This document shows positions 19,346 to 30,322 of a stretch of DNA of 64,000 nt, one piece after another. Under the pieces are notes generated by a model that made no database searches, was not told the origin of the DNA, and saw only the letters and a list, made by a program, of their open reading frames with translations. Within the stretch, counting starts at the first letter, position 1, and each line of letters begins with the position of its first letter. This DNA comes from Aquabacterium sp. GTDB taxonomy: Bacteria > Pseudomonadota > Gammaproteobacteria > Burkholderiales > Burkholderiaceae_C. Where the stretch lies: the NCBI RefSeq assembly GCF_016195855.1, contig NZ_JACPYU010000010.1, forward strand, positions 124,001 to 188,000. Direction: 5' to 3'. The translations under genes and the position numbers were made by a program.

Positions 19346-20443
19346 TCAGAGGCGACCCAGTTCCACGTACAAGGGGCGGTTGTCAATGCCCGGGCGCGGG
19401 TCGGCGCCGTAGCTCAGCCAGAAGTGGCTGGAGTACAGCTTCTGGCTCTTGTAGCCGCGCGGCACGCTTTCCAGCGGGTCACCTTTGGTGAAGGCCGTGG
19501 CCAGCGCGTCGTATTTCTGGCCCTGATTGGCCATGACGTAGTCGATCAGGCCTTGCAGCACGGCCGCATCATCATTGGCAACCAGGATGTTGGCCAGCGT
19601 CAGGTAGTTCAGCACGCCGCCAATGGGGGGCAGCTTGAAGCCACCCGTGAGGCCCACATACAGGTTGTAGACCGGGCGCAGCAGCTTGATGATGGGCTTG
19701 AAACCCACGATGCGGGTCTGCTTGTAGGCCTTCTGGTTCCAGCCGGCCACCATGCCGATGATCTGGCCATTGCGCGTGGCCAGCACATAGTCGCCAATGC
19801 TCAGGCCCGCGTAATACGGGTCACCGGCCAGCAGCTTTTCAAAATCGTAGACCGGGTAGCCATTGCGACGTGGTGCTTCGCGATCGAAGAAGGCCTGCAT
19901 GGCGGGTACATCGGCGGCCGTGGCCGCACGCATCTGCACGCCAGACGGGATGCGCGGCGTGATCTTGCGTGTGAAGATGAAGCTGGTCTCGATGCTGTGG
20001 CTGATCCAGTAGTCGAACAGCACGCCATCGGCCGTGTTCTTGGCCGCATCCAGCGGCGCGGTGTTTTCTTTCAACACGATGCCTTGCAGCAGGTCGTCGT
20101 TCGAGCGGTGCTTCTTCTGCTCGATGAACAGGTTCGACGCAATACCCCGGCGGCGGTAGTAAGGGTCCACGCGCGTGTCACCCGAGTAGTACACGCGGCG
20201 TTTCTTGCCGCTGATGTACAGGTCGCGGCCCGAGATCACGGTCAGGCCGGCGAGCACATCGGGGCGCTCGTCGTCATCGGCCACGGTCAGCACGAACTCG
20301 TCGCCAATGACCTTGGCGCCCACGAAGAAGTCGGGGGCGCGCTGGAAGCACATCTGCGCCACGCCAGGCATCGTGATCTTGGTGATCAGATCCTGCATCT
20401 TGGCGTTGTCTGCGGGGGTGCCCTGTCGTACGGTGATGGCCAT
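19346..20443 (-). CDS. Tandem GNAT-family N-acyltransferase
   Basis: A 365-residue protein with two GNAT-like halves. The first has the acyl-CoA-binding motif in SGDTRVDPYYRRRGIASNLF (RRRGIA is the R/Q-x-x-G-x-A loop). The second begins around residue 190 (MRAATAADVPAMQAFFDRE, the typical opening strand and helix of a GNAT domain). GNATs move acetyl or longer acyl groups from acyl-CoA to amines. It is the last gene of a minus-strand run after the GH3 enzyme (46 bp apart). Its YYSGDT segment resembles IFSGDT in the first gene of the run, suggesting the two acyltransferases are distant relatives. Substrate unknown. Confidence 0.75.
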   Translation of the reverse strand: MAITVRQGTPADNAKMQDLITKITMPGVAQMCFQRAPDFFVGAKVIGDEFVLTVADDDERPDVLAGLTVISGRDLYISGKKRRVYYSGDTRVDPYYRRRGIASNLFIEQKKHRSNDDLLQGIVLKENTAPLDAAKNTADGVLFDYWISHSIETSFIFTRKITPRIPSGVQMRAATAADVPAMQAFFDREAPRRNGYPVYDFEKLLAGDPYYAGLSIGDYVLATRNGQIIGMVAGWNQKAYKQTRIVGFKPIIKLLRPVYNLYVGLTGGFKLPPIGGVLNYLTLANILVANDDAAVLQGLIDYVMANQGQKYDALATAFTKGDPLESVPRGYKSQKLYSSHFWLSYGADPRPGIDNRPLYVELGRL

Positions 20444-20489
20444 GGTGTACGGGTGATCAATAGAGAGTGATGTTGAATGCTGGCGCCAA

Positions 20490-22115
20490 TCAGCTGTCCA
20501 GCGACTGCCTCAACACAGCGGGCACATCGCCACGCCAATGTCTCAGGGGTTCGATCTTGATGTTGCCCTCGATCATGCCGCGCTCACGGCATTGGTCAAG
20601 GTAGATAGCCCGCATGTGCGGCAGGGCCACACAGGCCGCGTGCTGCAGCTGGCCCAGCTCGCGCGCCAGCTTGTAGTGGAAGTTGCCTTGCAGCGCCTTC
20701 TCGACCTGATCGGCCAGCGCCTTTTGCACTGCCTCACGTGGTGCTTCAGGTGCGCATTCGACCAGCAGCACATAGCCGGGTGTGCGGTTGCGGGCTTCGT
20801 CCAGGGCCAGCAGCGTGACCGGCATCGCGCCATCAAGCTGCAACTGATCCTGCACCATCTGGGCCGTGGTGGCGCTGGTCTTTTCGCCGACCAGATCGAC
20901 GCCGTCGTTGCGGCCCAGGAAGGTGAAGCACGGCACCTGGCCCAGAGGCTTCTCGACCCGGATCACATCGGCCATCTGGTAGCGTGCAAAGCCGCTGCCC
21001 GTGGTCATGATGGGGATGACGTCCTGGCCTTCACGCAACTGCCAGGGCGCGAAGATCTTGCCATCGTTGGCATCGGCAAACTCGTAGAAGTGGCTCAGGT
21101 AGGCCAGCGGGTAGCGGCCATCAAACGGGAAGGTCACGACGCCTTCCGTGGCCCACAGGCCCTTGCCCTGGAAGTTGGCGTGCGGCAAAAAGCCCTTGAG
21201 CTTCTGGGCCCAGGGCGCAGCCGCCGCCGTGTCCCAGGCACTGAGCACGGCCAGTTGCGGCCACAGCTGTTCGAAGAAACTCGCGCCCAACTGGCCGTCC
21301 CAGTGCAGCAGCAGTTGCGCGGCCCGATGGGACTGGGGGCAGGGCAGGCCGGCCATGCGGGCCTGGCGCTCGCCCCATTGGCCGGTGCTCAAAGCCGCAG
21401 CCAGGTCCTGGCGCCACACCGACATCTGCTCCAGCAGGCCCAGGCCGAAGGTGGGGCTCCACACCGAGATGAAGCCCAGGTTCTCGTCAGCGGCCAGGTA
21501 GGCGATGGTGGCAAACAGCGAGTCGTCCGAGGTCTCGGCCAGCGCGATGTCCTGCGGCGCAGCCTGCGTCAGGTAGGCCAGCAAGCGCTTGCCCCACGAC
21601 AGCATCTTCATGTCATCGTTGATGTCGCCAGCCGTCTGGCTGCGCATCTCGGTGGGGATCCACGACAGCGACCAATAGTGCGTGCCATTGCCCTGCCCGG
21701 GGAACTGGCGATAGAGGTCCCCGACCCAGGCCGTGATGACCTGGTCGAGCTCGTCCAGGAACATCTTGGTATAGGGCACCCACTTCACGCCCGAGGTCGA
21801 GCCGCTGGTGGGCTGGTAGCGCATCACCGGCGAGTCGATCAGCAGCGATTGCTTGCGTTCACGCTGCGCGGTGATGATCTCGGCGTAATCCTGGTAAGTG
21901 GACACCGGGACCTGGCGCACGAACTCTTCCCATGACCAGTCTGCGCGGATGCCGCGGCGCTGGCCTTCGGGTGAGCGAGATACGGCGGACAACCAACGGG
22001 CAAGCCGCGCGCGCTGGACAGATTCCAGTTCGCCGAGGTGCTGTTCAAAACGACGCCGCCCTGGGGCGACAAGCAGTCTGAGGAGGTGGTGTCCGAAGGT
22101 GGTTCCAACGCCCAT
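20490..22115 (-). CDS. GH3-family acyl-adenylating enzyme (acyl amido synthetase-like)
   Basis: A 541-residue member of the GH3 family, named after plant auxin-conjugating enzymes, in the ANL adenylate-forming superfamily. The ATP/AMP phosphate-binding loop is visible in RYQPTSGSTSGVKWVPYT (about residues 103-120), and further GH3 features include FEFADANDGKIFAPWQLREG and GSGFARYQMADVIRVE near the AMP-binding and hinge region. Plant GH3 enzymes adenylate a carboxylic acid and transfer it to an amino acid; bacterial ones are poorly characterised. It starts 2 bp after the stop of the GNAT-like gene upstream. Acid and amine substrates are unknown. Confidence 0.85.
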   Translation of the reverse strand: MGVGTTFGHHLLRLLVAPGRRRFEQHLGELESVQRARLARWLSAVSRSPEGQRRGIRADWSWEEFVRQVPVSTYQDYAEIITAQRERKQSLLIDSPVMRYQPTSGSTSGVKWVPYTKMFLDELDQVITAWVGDLYRQFPGQGNGTHYWSLSWIPTEMRSQTAGDINDDMKMLSWGKRLLAYLTQAAPQDIALAETSDDSLFATIAYLAADENLGFISVWSPTFGLGLLEQMSVWRQDLAAALSTGQWGERQARMAGLPCPQSHRAAQLLLHWDGQLGASFFEQLWPQLAVLSAWDTAAAAPWAQKLKGFLPHANFQGKGLWATEGVVTFPFDGRYPLAYLSHFYEFADANDGKIFAPWQLREGQDVIPIMTTGSGFARYQMADVIRVEKPLGQVPCFTFLGRNDGVDLVGEKTSATTAQMVQDQLQLDGAMPVTLLALDEARNRTPGYVLLVECAPEAPREAVQKALADQVEKALQGNFHYKLARELGQLQHAACVALPHMRAIYLDQCRERGMIEGNIKIEPLRHWRGDVPAVLRQSLDS

Positions 22116-22117
22116 GC

Positions 22118-22984
22118 TCAGGAAGCCTTGGACCCTGCGCTGGCTTCATCCGCGCCGGGCTCCAGCCATTCCTGGCGGCCTTGTTGTTGCGACGCCTGTT
22201 TGGCGATCTCCAGGCCGGCCGGCTTGTGCGTGCCCAGCATGTGCTTCTTGATCCACTTCCAGGGCACGTCCACGATGGAGCGGAACAGGCTTTCGTAGTC
22301 GCACGCACCAATGCAGGGCACTTCCGTGCCGCGGCGCCAGGTGGGGTTCATCTTTTCGAAGAAGGCGATGTGCGGGTTGGCTGCCTTCAGCTCGGGGGTG
22401 ATCTCGGCGACCTCGCCCTTCAGGCGCACATAGCTCTGGCCGAAGTCCAGCAGCATCTTGTCCTTGTCGAAGTACTCGGGGAACAACTGCTCGCAATACT
22501 GCTCCGTGATGCGGCGGTACTTCTCGTCCTTGCCGTTCACATTGGGGTAGTAGTTGTAGAAGTTGTTGGTCAGCAGCAGATAGGTCTTGTAGCCCTTGGA
22601 GATCAGGAACCAGTAGAAGGGCGTGAACGGGCGCTTGATGCGCTCGATGATCAGGCGGCGGTAGAAGGTGTTGGCCAGCGCGTTGTTGCCCCAGTAGGCC
22701 TGCTCGATGATGGTGTCGCCGCTGAAGATGCCGCGCACACGCTTGCCATCGACCTTGATGTCAAAGAAGGTCTGGGTCGAGAAGCCCACGATCTTGTCGT
22801 CCGACTTGCGGGTGACCAGGATCACGCCCGACTTCTTGCTCAGGTCGTTGAGGAAGATGTCCAGCGAGGTGTTCTCGTAGTAGTTGGCGTAGATGTCATA
22901 CATCTGCTTGATGTTGCTCACCGTCACCGATTCGATGGGACGGAAGAACGTGCTGACTTTTTCTTTGTTCGCCGTTGAGGACAT
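22118..22984 (-). CDS. Putative GNAT-fold acyltransferase, unknown substrate
   Basis: A 288-residue protein I cannot assign firmly. The first half looks like a GNAT fold: strands around GVILVTRKSDDKIVGFSTQT, then GKRVRGIFSGDTIIEQAYWG, matching in position the SGDT...YYRRRGIA region of the downstream GNAT, but without a clear RxxGxG loop. It is unusually rich in Tyr, Phe and Asn (NNFYNYYPNVNG). Start chosen at 22984 (MSSTANKEKVS) because GGTGGAG lies 6 bases upstream; an in-frame ATG at 23023 has no such site. First gene of the run with GH3 and the tandem GNAT. Confidence 0.65.
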   Translation of the reverse strand: MSSTANKEKVSTFFRPIESVTVSNIKQMYDIYANYYENTSLDIFLNDLSKKSGVILVTRKSDDKIVGFSTQTFFDIKVDGKRVRGIFSGDTIIEQAYWGNNALANTFYRRLIIERIKRPFTPFYWFLISKGYKTYLLLTNNFYNYYPNVNGKDEKYRRITEQYCEQLFPEYFDKDKMLLDFGQSYVRLKGEVAEITPELKAANPHIAFFEKMNPTWRRGTEVPCIGACDYESLFRSIVDVPWKWIKKHMLGTHKPAGLEIAKQASQQQGRQEWLEPGADEASAGSKAS

Positions 22985-23270
22985 ACTGAACTCCACCTGA
23001 GCACCGGGCTTCAGAAAACACAACCCCCGGCCCCTTGCGCACGCTGAGGGACGAGAGTCGCGTCGATCACTATTACTAACTTGTTACGAAGCATGCCTTT
23101 GCGGGCCCGGATGCGACACCGGGCTTGCCCCAGGGCACCACTTGGATGAGGGGTGTCTAACGTAAGGGGTAATACGGGGCTGTGGTTCGTGGGCGACTAA
23201 GCGTGTCGCTGCGCCACCCGTGCTTGAGGGGGGTGATCGGGCCTGTTTCAAACAAGTGCGGAACTAGGGC
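22985..23270. other. Intergenic region upstream of the GH3 run and the ATP synthase operon
   Basis: The 357-bp gap up to atpI is divergent. Most of it holds no ORF. A perfect 6-bp-stem hairpin (GCCCGG / CCGGGC) is at 23105-23124. The A+T-rich patch at 23069-23090 (ACTATTACTAACTTGTTACG) is the best place for the minus-strand promoter of the GH3 run, but I cannot define hexamers there. The ATP synthase promoter lies at the right end. Confidence 0.4.
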
Positions 23271-23300
23271 TTGGACTGTTCGCGGGTAAGTGCGTATAAT
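23271..23300 (+). promoter_or_regulatory. Promoter of the ATP synthase operon
   Basis: TTGGAC (23271-23276) and a perfect TATAAT (23295-23300), 18 bases apart. The expected start is near 23307, giving a leader of about 35 bases before atpI. Confidence 0.75.
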
Positions 23301-23311
23301 CTTTAGGTTTT

Positions 23312-23335
23312 GCCGACGCCAGGGTCGGCGTTTTT
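23312..23335 (+). terminator. Terminator-like hairpin in the leader of the ATP synthase operon
   Basis: GCCGAC (23312-23317) pairs with GTCGGC (23324-23329), followed by G and TTTTT (23331-23335). It sits after the promoter and 7 bases before the first start codon, so it would be in the mRNA leader. It may be an attenuator, an mRNA-stabilising 5' hairpin, or have no role. Confidence 0.45.
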
Positions 23336-23341
23336 GTGCCC

Positions 23342-23839
23342 ATGAACGAGTCAGTCGCCAGACAGCCGCTATCTGCCATGTCCTTTGACGACTCCGACTG
23401 GAACAAAGACGACGACCTCCCTGTCCGGCCGCTGACGCGGGAAGAGGCTAGCGCCCTTTCTGCCCGGCACCCTTCGATGTCCGTGTGGCAAGTGCTGGCC
23501 GTTCAGGCCGCATTCGGGGTGCTTGTCGCGCTGGTGTGGGGTGCCCTGTCGCGCAGTCCGGTGTCTGCTGTGTCCGCCTTGTATGGCGCTGCGGTGGCGG
23601 TGTTGCCCAATGCGCTGATGGCGCGTGGGGTGTTCGGACGCAATGCGGGGCGCAGCGTAGGGGGCCTCCTTGTATGGGAGATCCTCAAGCTGGGAATGAC
23701 CGGCGCGATGCTCGCGCTGGCGCCTGTGTGGATCAAGCCCCTGGATTGGGCTGCCATGCTGGTGACCCTGGTGTTGTGCTTGAAAGTCATTGGGGTGGCG
23801 CTGCTCGTGTGGCAGCGTCGCAAGAAGAATTTTGTTTGA
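23342..23839 (+). CDS. atpI: ATP synthase subunit I
   Basis: AtpI is a small membrane protein thought to help assemble the c-ring. The 165-residue protein has a charged N terminus (DDSDWNKDDDLPVRPLTREE) and four hydrophobic segments, with the family pattern ALYGAAVAVLPNALMARGVF. It opens the atp operon. The start is ambiguous among GTG 23336, ATG 23342 and ATG 23378; none has a clear ribosome-binding site. Confidence 0.88.
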   Translation: MNESVARQPLSAMSFDDSDWNKDDDLPVRPLTREEASALSARHPSMSVWQVLAVQAAFGVLVALVWGALSRSPVSAVSALYGAAVAVLPNALMARGVFGRNAGRSVGGLLVWEILKLGMTGAMLALAPVWIKPLDWAAMLVTLVLCLKVIGVALLVWQRRKKNFV

Positions 23840-23851
23840 CGAGAGTTGCTG

Positions 23852-24760
23852 ATGTCTGCTGATGCTCACGCCGCGACGGCTGAAAACGCCGCGCACCACG
23901 CGCCAACGGCCGGTGAATACATCAATCACCACTTGCGCCACCTGCAAAATCATGCAGATGCGCAAAGCATTGCCGATTTTTCCTACGTCAACTTTGACTC
24001 CCTGTTCTGGTCTGTGACCCTGGGGCTGTTGGCCATCTTCATGCTGTGGCGTGCCGCCAGCAAGGCCACCTCCGGCGTGCCGGGCCGTTTCCAGGCCGCG
24101 ATCGAAATGATCGTCGAGCTGGTCGACACCCAGGCCAAGGGCATCATCCACAACGCGACCTCGCGCAAGGCGGTGGCCCCCGTGGCGCTGACCGTGTTCG
24201 TGTGGATCTTCTTCATGAACGCCATGGACTTGCTGCCCCTGGACCTGCTGCCCACCATCTGGGGCAAGGTCTACGAGGCCAAGGGCCTGGATCCTCACCA
24301 CGCCTACCTGCGTATCGTGCCTTCGGCTGACTTGTCCGTCACGCTGGGCATGTCGCTGAGCGTGCTGCTGATCTGCCTGTACTACAACGTCAAGATCAAG
24401 GGCCTGTTCGGCTGGATCAAGGAGCTGTTCACGGCGCCTTTCCACGCACACAGCCCGGTCGGCATCATCCTGCTGGCCCCTGCCAACTTCGGTCTGAACC
24501 TGATCGAATTCGGCGCCAAGACCATTTCCCACGGCATGCGACTGTGGGGCAACATGTACGCCGGTGAGCTGGTGTTCATGCTGATCGCCTTGATGGGTGC
24601 AGTCGGTTTCTCGTCGCTGGGTGGTTGGGGCCTGTTTTTGGGTCACATCATCGCCGGTACCGCCTGGGCCATCTTCCACATCCTGATCATCACGCTCCAG
24701 GCCTTCATCTTCATGATGCTGACCCTGGTGTACATCGGTCAGGCTCACGAGGGCCACTGA
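23852..24760 (+). CDS. atpB: F0 ATP synthase subunit a
   Basis: Subunit a forms the proton half-channels next to the c-ring. The 302-residue protein has the expected membrane segments, and the essential arginine falls in [20 protein letters not shown]; the last helices ([20 protein letters not shown]) are typical. The start at 23852 follows GAGAG at a suitable distance; a TTG two codons earlier is possible. The N-terminal extension ([18 protein letters not shown]) is His-rich. Confidence 0.97.
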   Translation: MSADAHAATAENAAHHAPTAGEYINHHLRHLQNHADAQSIADFSYVNFDSLFWSVTLGLLAIFMLWRAASKATSGVPGRFQAAIEMIVELVDTQAKGIIHNATSRKAVAPVALTVFVWIFFMNAMDLLPLDLLPTIWGKVYEAKGLDPHHAYLRIVPSADLSVTLGMSLSVLLICLYYNVKIKGLFGWIKELFTAPFHAHSPVGIILLAPANFGLNLIEFGAKTISHGMRLWGNMYAGELVFMLIALMGAVGFSSLGGWGLFLGHIIAGTAWAIFHILIITLQAFIFMMLTLVYIGQAHEGH

Positions 24761-25103
<343 letters not shown>

Positions 25104-25152
25104 TCGGTCTTTCTCGACTGAATTTTTCAATTAACCGAGAAAGGTCCGAGCC

Positions 25153-25623
25153 GTGAATCTGAACGCAACGCTGATTGCGCAGATCGTGGTCTTCATGATC
25201 CTGTGGTGGTTCACGATGAAATTCGTGTGGCCCCCGATCACGAAGGCCCTCGACGAGCGCGCAAGCAAGATCGCGGACGGTTTGGCTGCGGCTGACAAGG
25301 CCAAGCTTGAACTGGCTAACGCCAACAAAAGCGTCCAGGAGCAGCTCAGCCAATCCCGCGACGAAATCGCCAAGCGCATCGCTGACGCTGAAAAGCGTGG
25401 CAACGCCCTGGTCGAAGATGCCAAAGGCCGTGCTACGGCTGAAGCAGACAAGATCGTGGCCGATGCCAAGGCTGAAGCCGCGCAACTGATCGTGCAAGCC
25501 CGTGAAGCGCTGCGCGAACAAGTTGCCGGCCTGGCCGTCAAGGGTGCCGAGCAGATCCTGCGTCGTGAGGTTTCAGCCCAGGTCCACGCTGACCTGCTGA
25601 GCCGCCTGAAGTCGGAGCTGTGA
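25153..25623 (+). CDS. atpF: F0 ATP synthase subunit b
   Basis: Subunit b is the peripheral stalk. The 156-residue protein has an N-terminal membrane helix ([20 protein letters not shown]) and then a long Ala/Lys/Glu-rich coiled coil ([20 protein letters not shown]...). It uses a GTG start, supported by GAGAAAGG 8 bases upstream. Its stop codon abuts atpH. Confidence 0.97.
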   Translation: MNLNATLIAQIVVFMILWWFTMKFVWPPITKALDERASKIADGLAAADKAKLELANANKSVQEQLSQSRDEIAKRIADAEKRGNALVEDAKGRATAEADKIVADAKAEAAQLIVQAREALREQVAGLAVKGAEQILRREVSAQVHADLLSRLKSEL

Positions 25624-25625
25624 TC

Positions 25626-26159
25626 ATGGCTGAGCTTGCCACTATCGCCCGCCCCTACGCAGAGGCCCTGTTCAAAGCTGTGCCTGATGCCGAGCTGATT
25701 GCCTGGCAACAGGCCCTTGAGGCTGTGGCAGCTGTCGCCCGTGATCCGCAAGTGCAAGCCCTGGCTGACAACCCCAAGGTCACATCGAACCAGGTGTTCG
25801 ACGTGATCGTGGCAGCAGCCAAGGTGACACTGGCTACGTCCTTGACCAACTTCCTGCGCACTGTGCTGGAAAACGGTCGTCTGGCCGCTCTGCCTTTGAT
25901 GGTCGAGCAGTTCCAGGCGCTGGTCAAGGCACGCCAGGGCGTGTCCGAAGCGCAAATTTTCAGCGCCTTCCCGATCGATGCAGCCCAACTGGCTGACATC
26001 ATCGGTCCGCTGGAAAAGCGTTTTGGCCGCAAGCTGGAAGCCAAGGTCGAACTCGACGCTGAACTGATTGGCGGCGTGCGCGTCGTGGTGGGTGACGAAG
26101 TGCTCGACACTTCCGTCAAGGCTCGCCTCGAACGCATGAAGTCCACTCTGTTGGCCTGA
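25626..26159 (+). CDS. atpH: F1 ATP synthase subunit delta
   Basis: Subunit delta links the F1 head to the b stalk. The 177-residue protein begins [19 protein letters not shown], a typical start, and contains [20 protein letters not shown] and the C-terminal [23 protein letters not shown] motif. ATG 25626 lies 2 bases after the atpF stop; a GTG at 25620 overlaps atpF. Confidence 0.97.
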   Translation: MAELATIARPYAEALFKAVPDAELIAWQQALEAVAAVARDPQVQALADNPKVTSNQVFDVIVAAAKVTLATSLTNFLRTVLENGRLAALPLMVEQFQALVKARQGVSEAQIFSAFPIDAAQLADIIGPLEKRFGRKLEAKVELDAELIGGVRVVVGDEVLDTSVKARLERMKSTLLA

Positions 26160-26301
26160 GTCGCAGTACGGGTAACCGAACCGACGCAACCAATAGTCGC
26201 TCAATTCCTACCGGTGGTTTTCATGCCACTCCTGACAACCGCCGGTCGTTGTCAACGAGGTTTGCCTCCGTGCAGCCCTTGACCAGACTGGGAGCAAAGC
26301 A

Positions 26302-27856
26302 ATGCAACTGAATCCCGCAGAAATTTCCGAACTGATCAAGAGCCGCATCGAAGGTCTCGGCGCGGCTGCCGACATTCGCAACCAAGGTACCGTCATCTCC
26401 GTGACCGACGGTATCGTCCGTGTGCACGGCCTGTCCGATGCCATGCAAGGCGAAATGTTGGAGTTCCCCGCTGACGCCTCCGGCGTCCCCACCTACGGCC
26501 TGGCCCTGAACCTCGAGCGCGACTCCGTCGGCGCCGTGATTCTGGGTGCCTACGAGCACATCTCCGAAGGCGACACCGTCAAGACGACCGGTCGCATTCT
26601 GGAAGTGCCCGTCGGCCCCGAGCTGATTGGCCGCGTGGTGAACCCCCCTGGGTCAGCCTATCGACGGCAAGGGCCCGATCAACGCCAAGCTGTCTTCTCC
26701 CATCGAGAAGATCGCCCCTGGTGTGATCGCCCGTGAATCCGTGTCGCAGCCTCTGCAAACCGGCATCAAGTCGATCGACTCGATGGTGCCCGTGGGCCGT
26801 GGTCAGCGCGAACTGATCATTGGTGACCGCCAGACCGGTAAAACGGCTGTGGCCATCGACGCCATCATCGCCCAGAAGGGCCAAGGCGTCACCTGTATCT
26901 ACGTCGCCATCGGTCAGAAGGCTTCGTCGATCAAGAACGTCGTGCGCTCGCTGGAACAAGCTGGCGCCATGGAATACACCATCGTGGTGGCCGCTTCGGC
27001 TTCTGACTCGGCTGCCATGCAGTTCGTGTCGGCCTACTCCGGTTGCGCCATGGGCGAGTACTTCCGCGACCGCGGCGAAGATGCCCTGATCGTGTACGAC
27101 GACCTGTCCAAGCAAGCCGTGGCTTACCGCCAGGTTTCGCTGCTGCTGCGTCGTCCTCCCGGTCGTGAAGCTTTCCCCGGCGACGTGTTCTACATCCACT
27201 CGCGTCTGCTGGAACGTGCAGCCCGCGTGAACGCCGACTACGTCGAAGCCTTCACCAAGGGTGAAGTCAAGGGCAAGACGGGTTCGCTGACGGCTCTGCC
27301 CATCATCGAAACCCAAGCCGGTGACGTGTCCGCCTTCGTGCCTACCAACGTGATCTCGATCACCGACGGCCAGATCTTCCTGGAAACGTCGTTGTTCAAC
27401 GCTGGTATCCGTCCTGCCATCAACGCCGGTATCTCCGTGTCCCGCGTGGGTGGTGCTGCTCAGACCAAGATCATCAAGGGCCTGTCCGGCGGTATCCGTA
27501 CCGACCTGGCGCAGTACCGTGAACTGGCTGCGTTCGCGCAGTTCGCTTCCGATCTGGACGCTGCCACCCGCAAGCAGCTTGACCGCGGTGCCCGCGTGAC
27601 CGAACTGCTGAAGCAAGCTCAGTACTCGCCGCTGCCGATCTCCCTGATGGGTGCCACGCTGTTTGCCGTGAACAAGGGTTTCATGGACGACGTGGACGTC
27701 AAGAAGATCCTGGCCTTCGAATCTGGTCTGCACCAGTTCCTGAAGACCAGCCACGCTGCGCTGCTGAGCAAGATCGAAGCCTCGAAGGCCCTGGACAAGG
27801 ACGCTGAAGCCGAACTGCAATCGGCCATCGTCGCGTTCAAGAAGACCTTCGCCTAA
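26302..27856 (+). CDS. atpA: F1 ATP synthase subunit alpha, reading frame broken by one extra C
   Basis: The alpha subunit alternates with beta in the F1 hexamer. The gene is read in two frames: 26302-26736 (starts [20 protein letters not shown]) and 26723-27856 (contains the P-loop [15 protein letters not shown]). The break is at 26643-26648, a run of six Cs. With five Cs the text reads [18 protein letters not shown], exactly the conserved alpha sequence, and gives one 517-residue protein. All other parts are intact. Because the gene is needed for ATP synthase and the event is a one-base change in a homopolymer, a sequencing or assembly error is the likeliest cause. AGACTGGGAGCA precedes the start. 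Confidence 0.93.
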
Positions 27857-27869
27857 CTAGGAGCACGCC

Positions 27870-28736
27870 ATGGCGGCAGGCAAGGAAATACGCGGCAAGA
27901 TCAAGAGCGTCGAGAACACCAAGAAGATCACCAAGGCCATGGAAATGGTCGCGGCTTCTAAGATGCGCAAGGCGCAGGACCGCATGCGTGCGGCCCGCCC
28001 TTACGCTGAAAAGGTGCGCAATATCGCGGCGAACTTGGCTCATGCCAACCCCGAGTACGTCCATCCCTTCATGGTCACCAACACCGGTGGCAAGAAGGTG
28101 GGCTTCATCGTGGTCAGCACTGACAAAGGCTTGTGCGGTGGTTTGAACACCAACGTGCTGCGCGCTGTCACCAACAAGCTCAAGGAGCTCGAAGGTAGCG
28201 GCGTCAAGGCTGACGTCGTCGCCATCGGCAACAAGGCTGCAGGCTTTTTCAACCGCATCGGCGCCAACGTGGTGTCGAGCGTGGTCGGCATGGGGGACAC
28301 CCCCCATCTGGAAAAGCTGATCGGCCCTGTCAAGGTGCTGCTGGATGCTTATCAGGCTGGTGAGTTGAGCGCGGTCTATCTGTGCTTCACCCGCTTCATC
28401 AACACGATGAAGCAGGAGCCCTTGGTCGAGCAGTTGCTGCCGCTGAACGCGAGCACGCTGCAGGCCGAGACCACGCACCAGTGGGACTACATCTACGAGC
28501 CGGACCCTGTCGCGGTGATTGATGAGTTGATGGTTCGCTATGTCGAAGCGTTGGTCTACCAGGCTGTGGCCGAGAACATGGCGTCGGAGCAATCCGCGCG
28601 CATGGTGGCCATGAAGGCCGCAACAGACAACGCAGGCAACGTGATCAAGGAACTGAAGCTGGTCTACAACAAGACCCGTCAGGCCGCCATCACGAAGGAA
28701 CTGTCCGAAATCGTCGCCGGTGCGGCCGCGGTTTGA
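27870..28736 (+). CDS. atpG: F1 ATP synthase subunit gamma
   Basis: Gamma is the central rotor shaft. The 288-residue protein has the characteristic ends: the N-terminal helix [20 protein letters not shown] with [16 protein letters not shown], the [16 protein letters not shown] motif, and the C-terminal [20 protein letters not shown] followed by [22 protein letters not shown] lies just before the ATG. Confidence 0.98.
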   Translation: MAAGKEIRGKIKSVENTKKITKAMEMVAASKMRKAQDRMRAARPYAEKVRNIAANLAHANPEYVHPFMVTNTGGKKVGFIVVSTDKGLCGGLNTNVLRAVTNKLKELEGSGVKADVVAIGNKAAGFFNRIGANVVSSVVGMGDTPHLEKLIGPVKVLLDAYQAGELSAVYLCFTRFINTMKQEPLVEQLLPLNASTLQAETTHQWDYIYEPDPVAVIDELMVRYVEALVYQAVAENMASEQSARMVAMKAATDNAGNVIKELKLVYNKTRQAAITKELSEIVAGAAAV

Positions 28737-28757
28737 TTCACGCAGATTTTGAATTGA

Positions 28758-30182
<1,425 letters not shown>

Positions 30183-30187
30183 TCACC

Positions 30188-30255
30188 GGCGCCATAGCGC
30201 GCCATGCGGCGTTGCCGTGCTCGCCATAGCTTCCGCTATGTCTGTGCGCGGCGCC
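30188..30255. repeat. REP-like palindromic element between atpD and atpC
   Basis: The 140-bp atpD-atpC gap contains a perfect hairpin, CATAGC-TTCC-GCTATG (30225-30240), within a longer imperfect palindrome flanked by GGCGCC-type ends (30188-30193 and 30250-30255), and three GCCATAGC-like copies (30191, 30201, 30223). The layout resembles repetitive extragenic palindromes. It is the only copy in this window, so its repetitive nature is inferred. Confidence 0.4.
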
Positions 30256-30322
30256 TTGCCTGGCACGCTATCGCTTGGTGCTTAGTCTTTCTTACACGCT
30301 CTCGTAGCGTAAGGAACAAAGC

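Noticed and set aside
26643-26736. Programmed frameshifting in atpA
   Set aside because: No slippery heptamer with a downstream pseudoknot is evident and no other atpA is known to use it; a one-base error in a C run is simpler.
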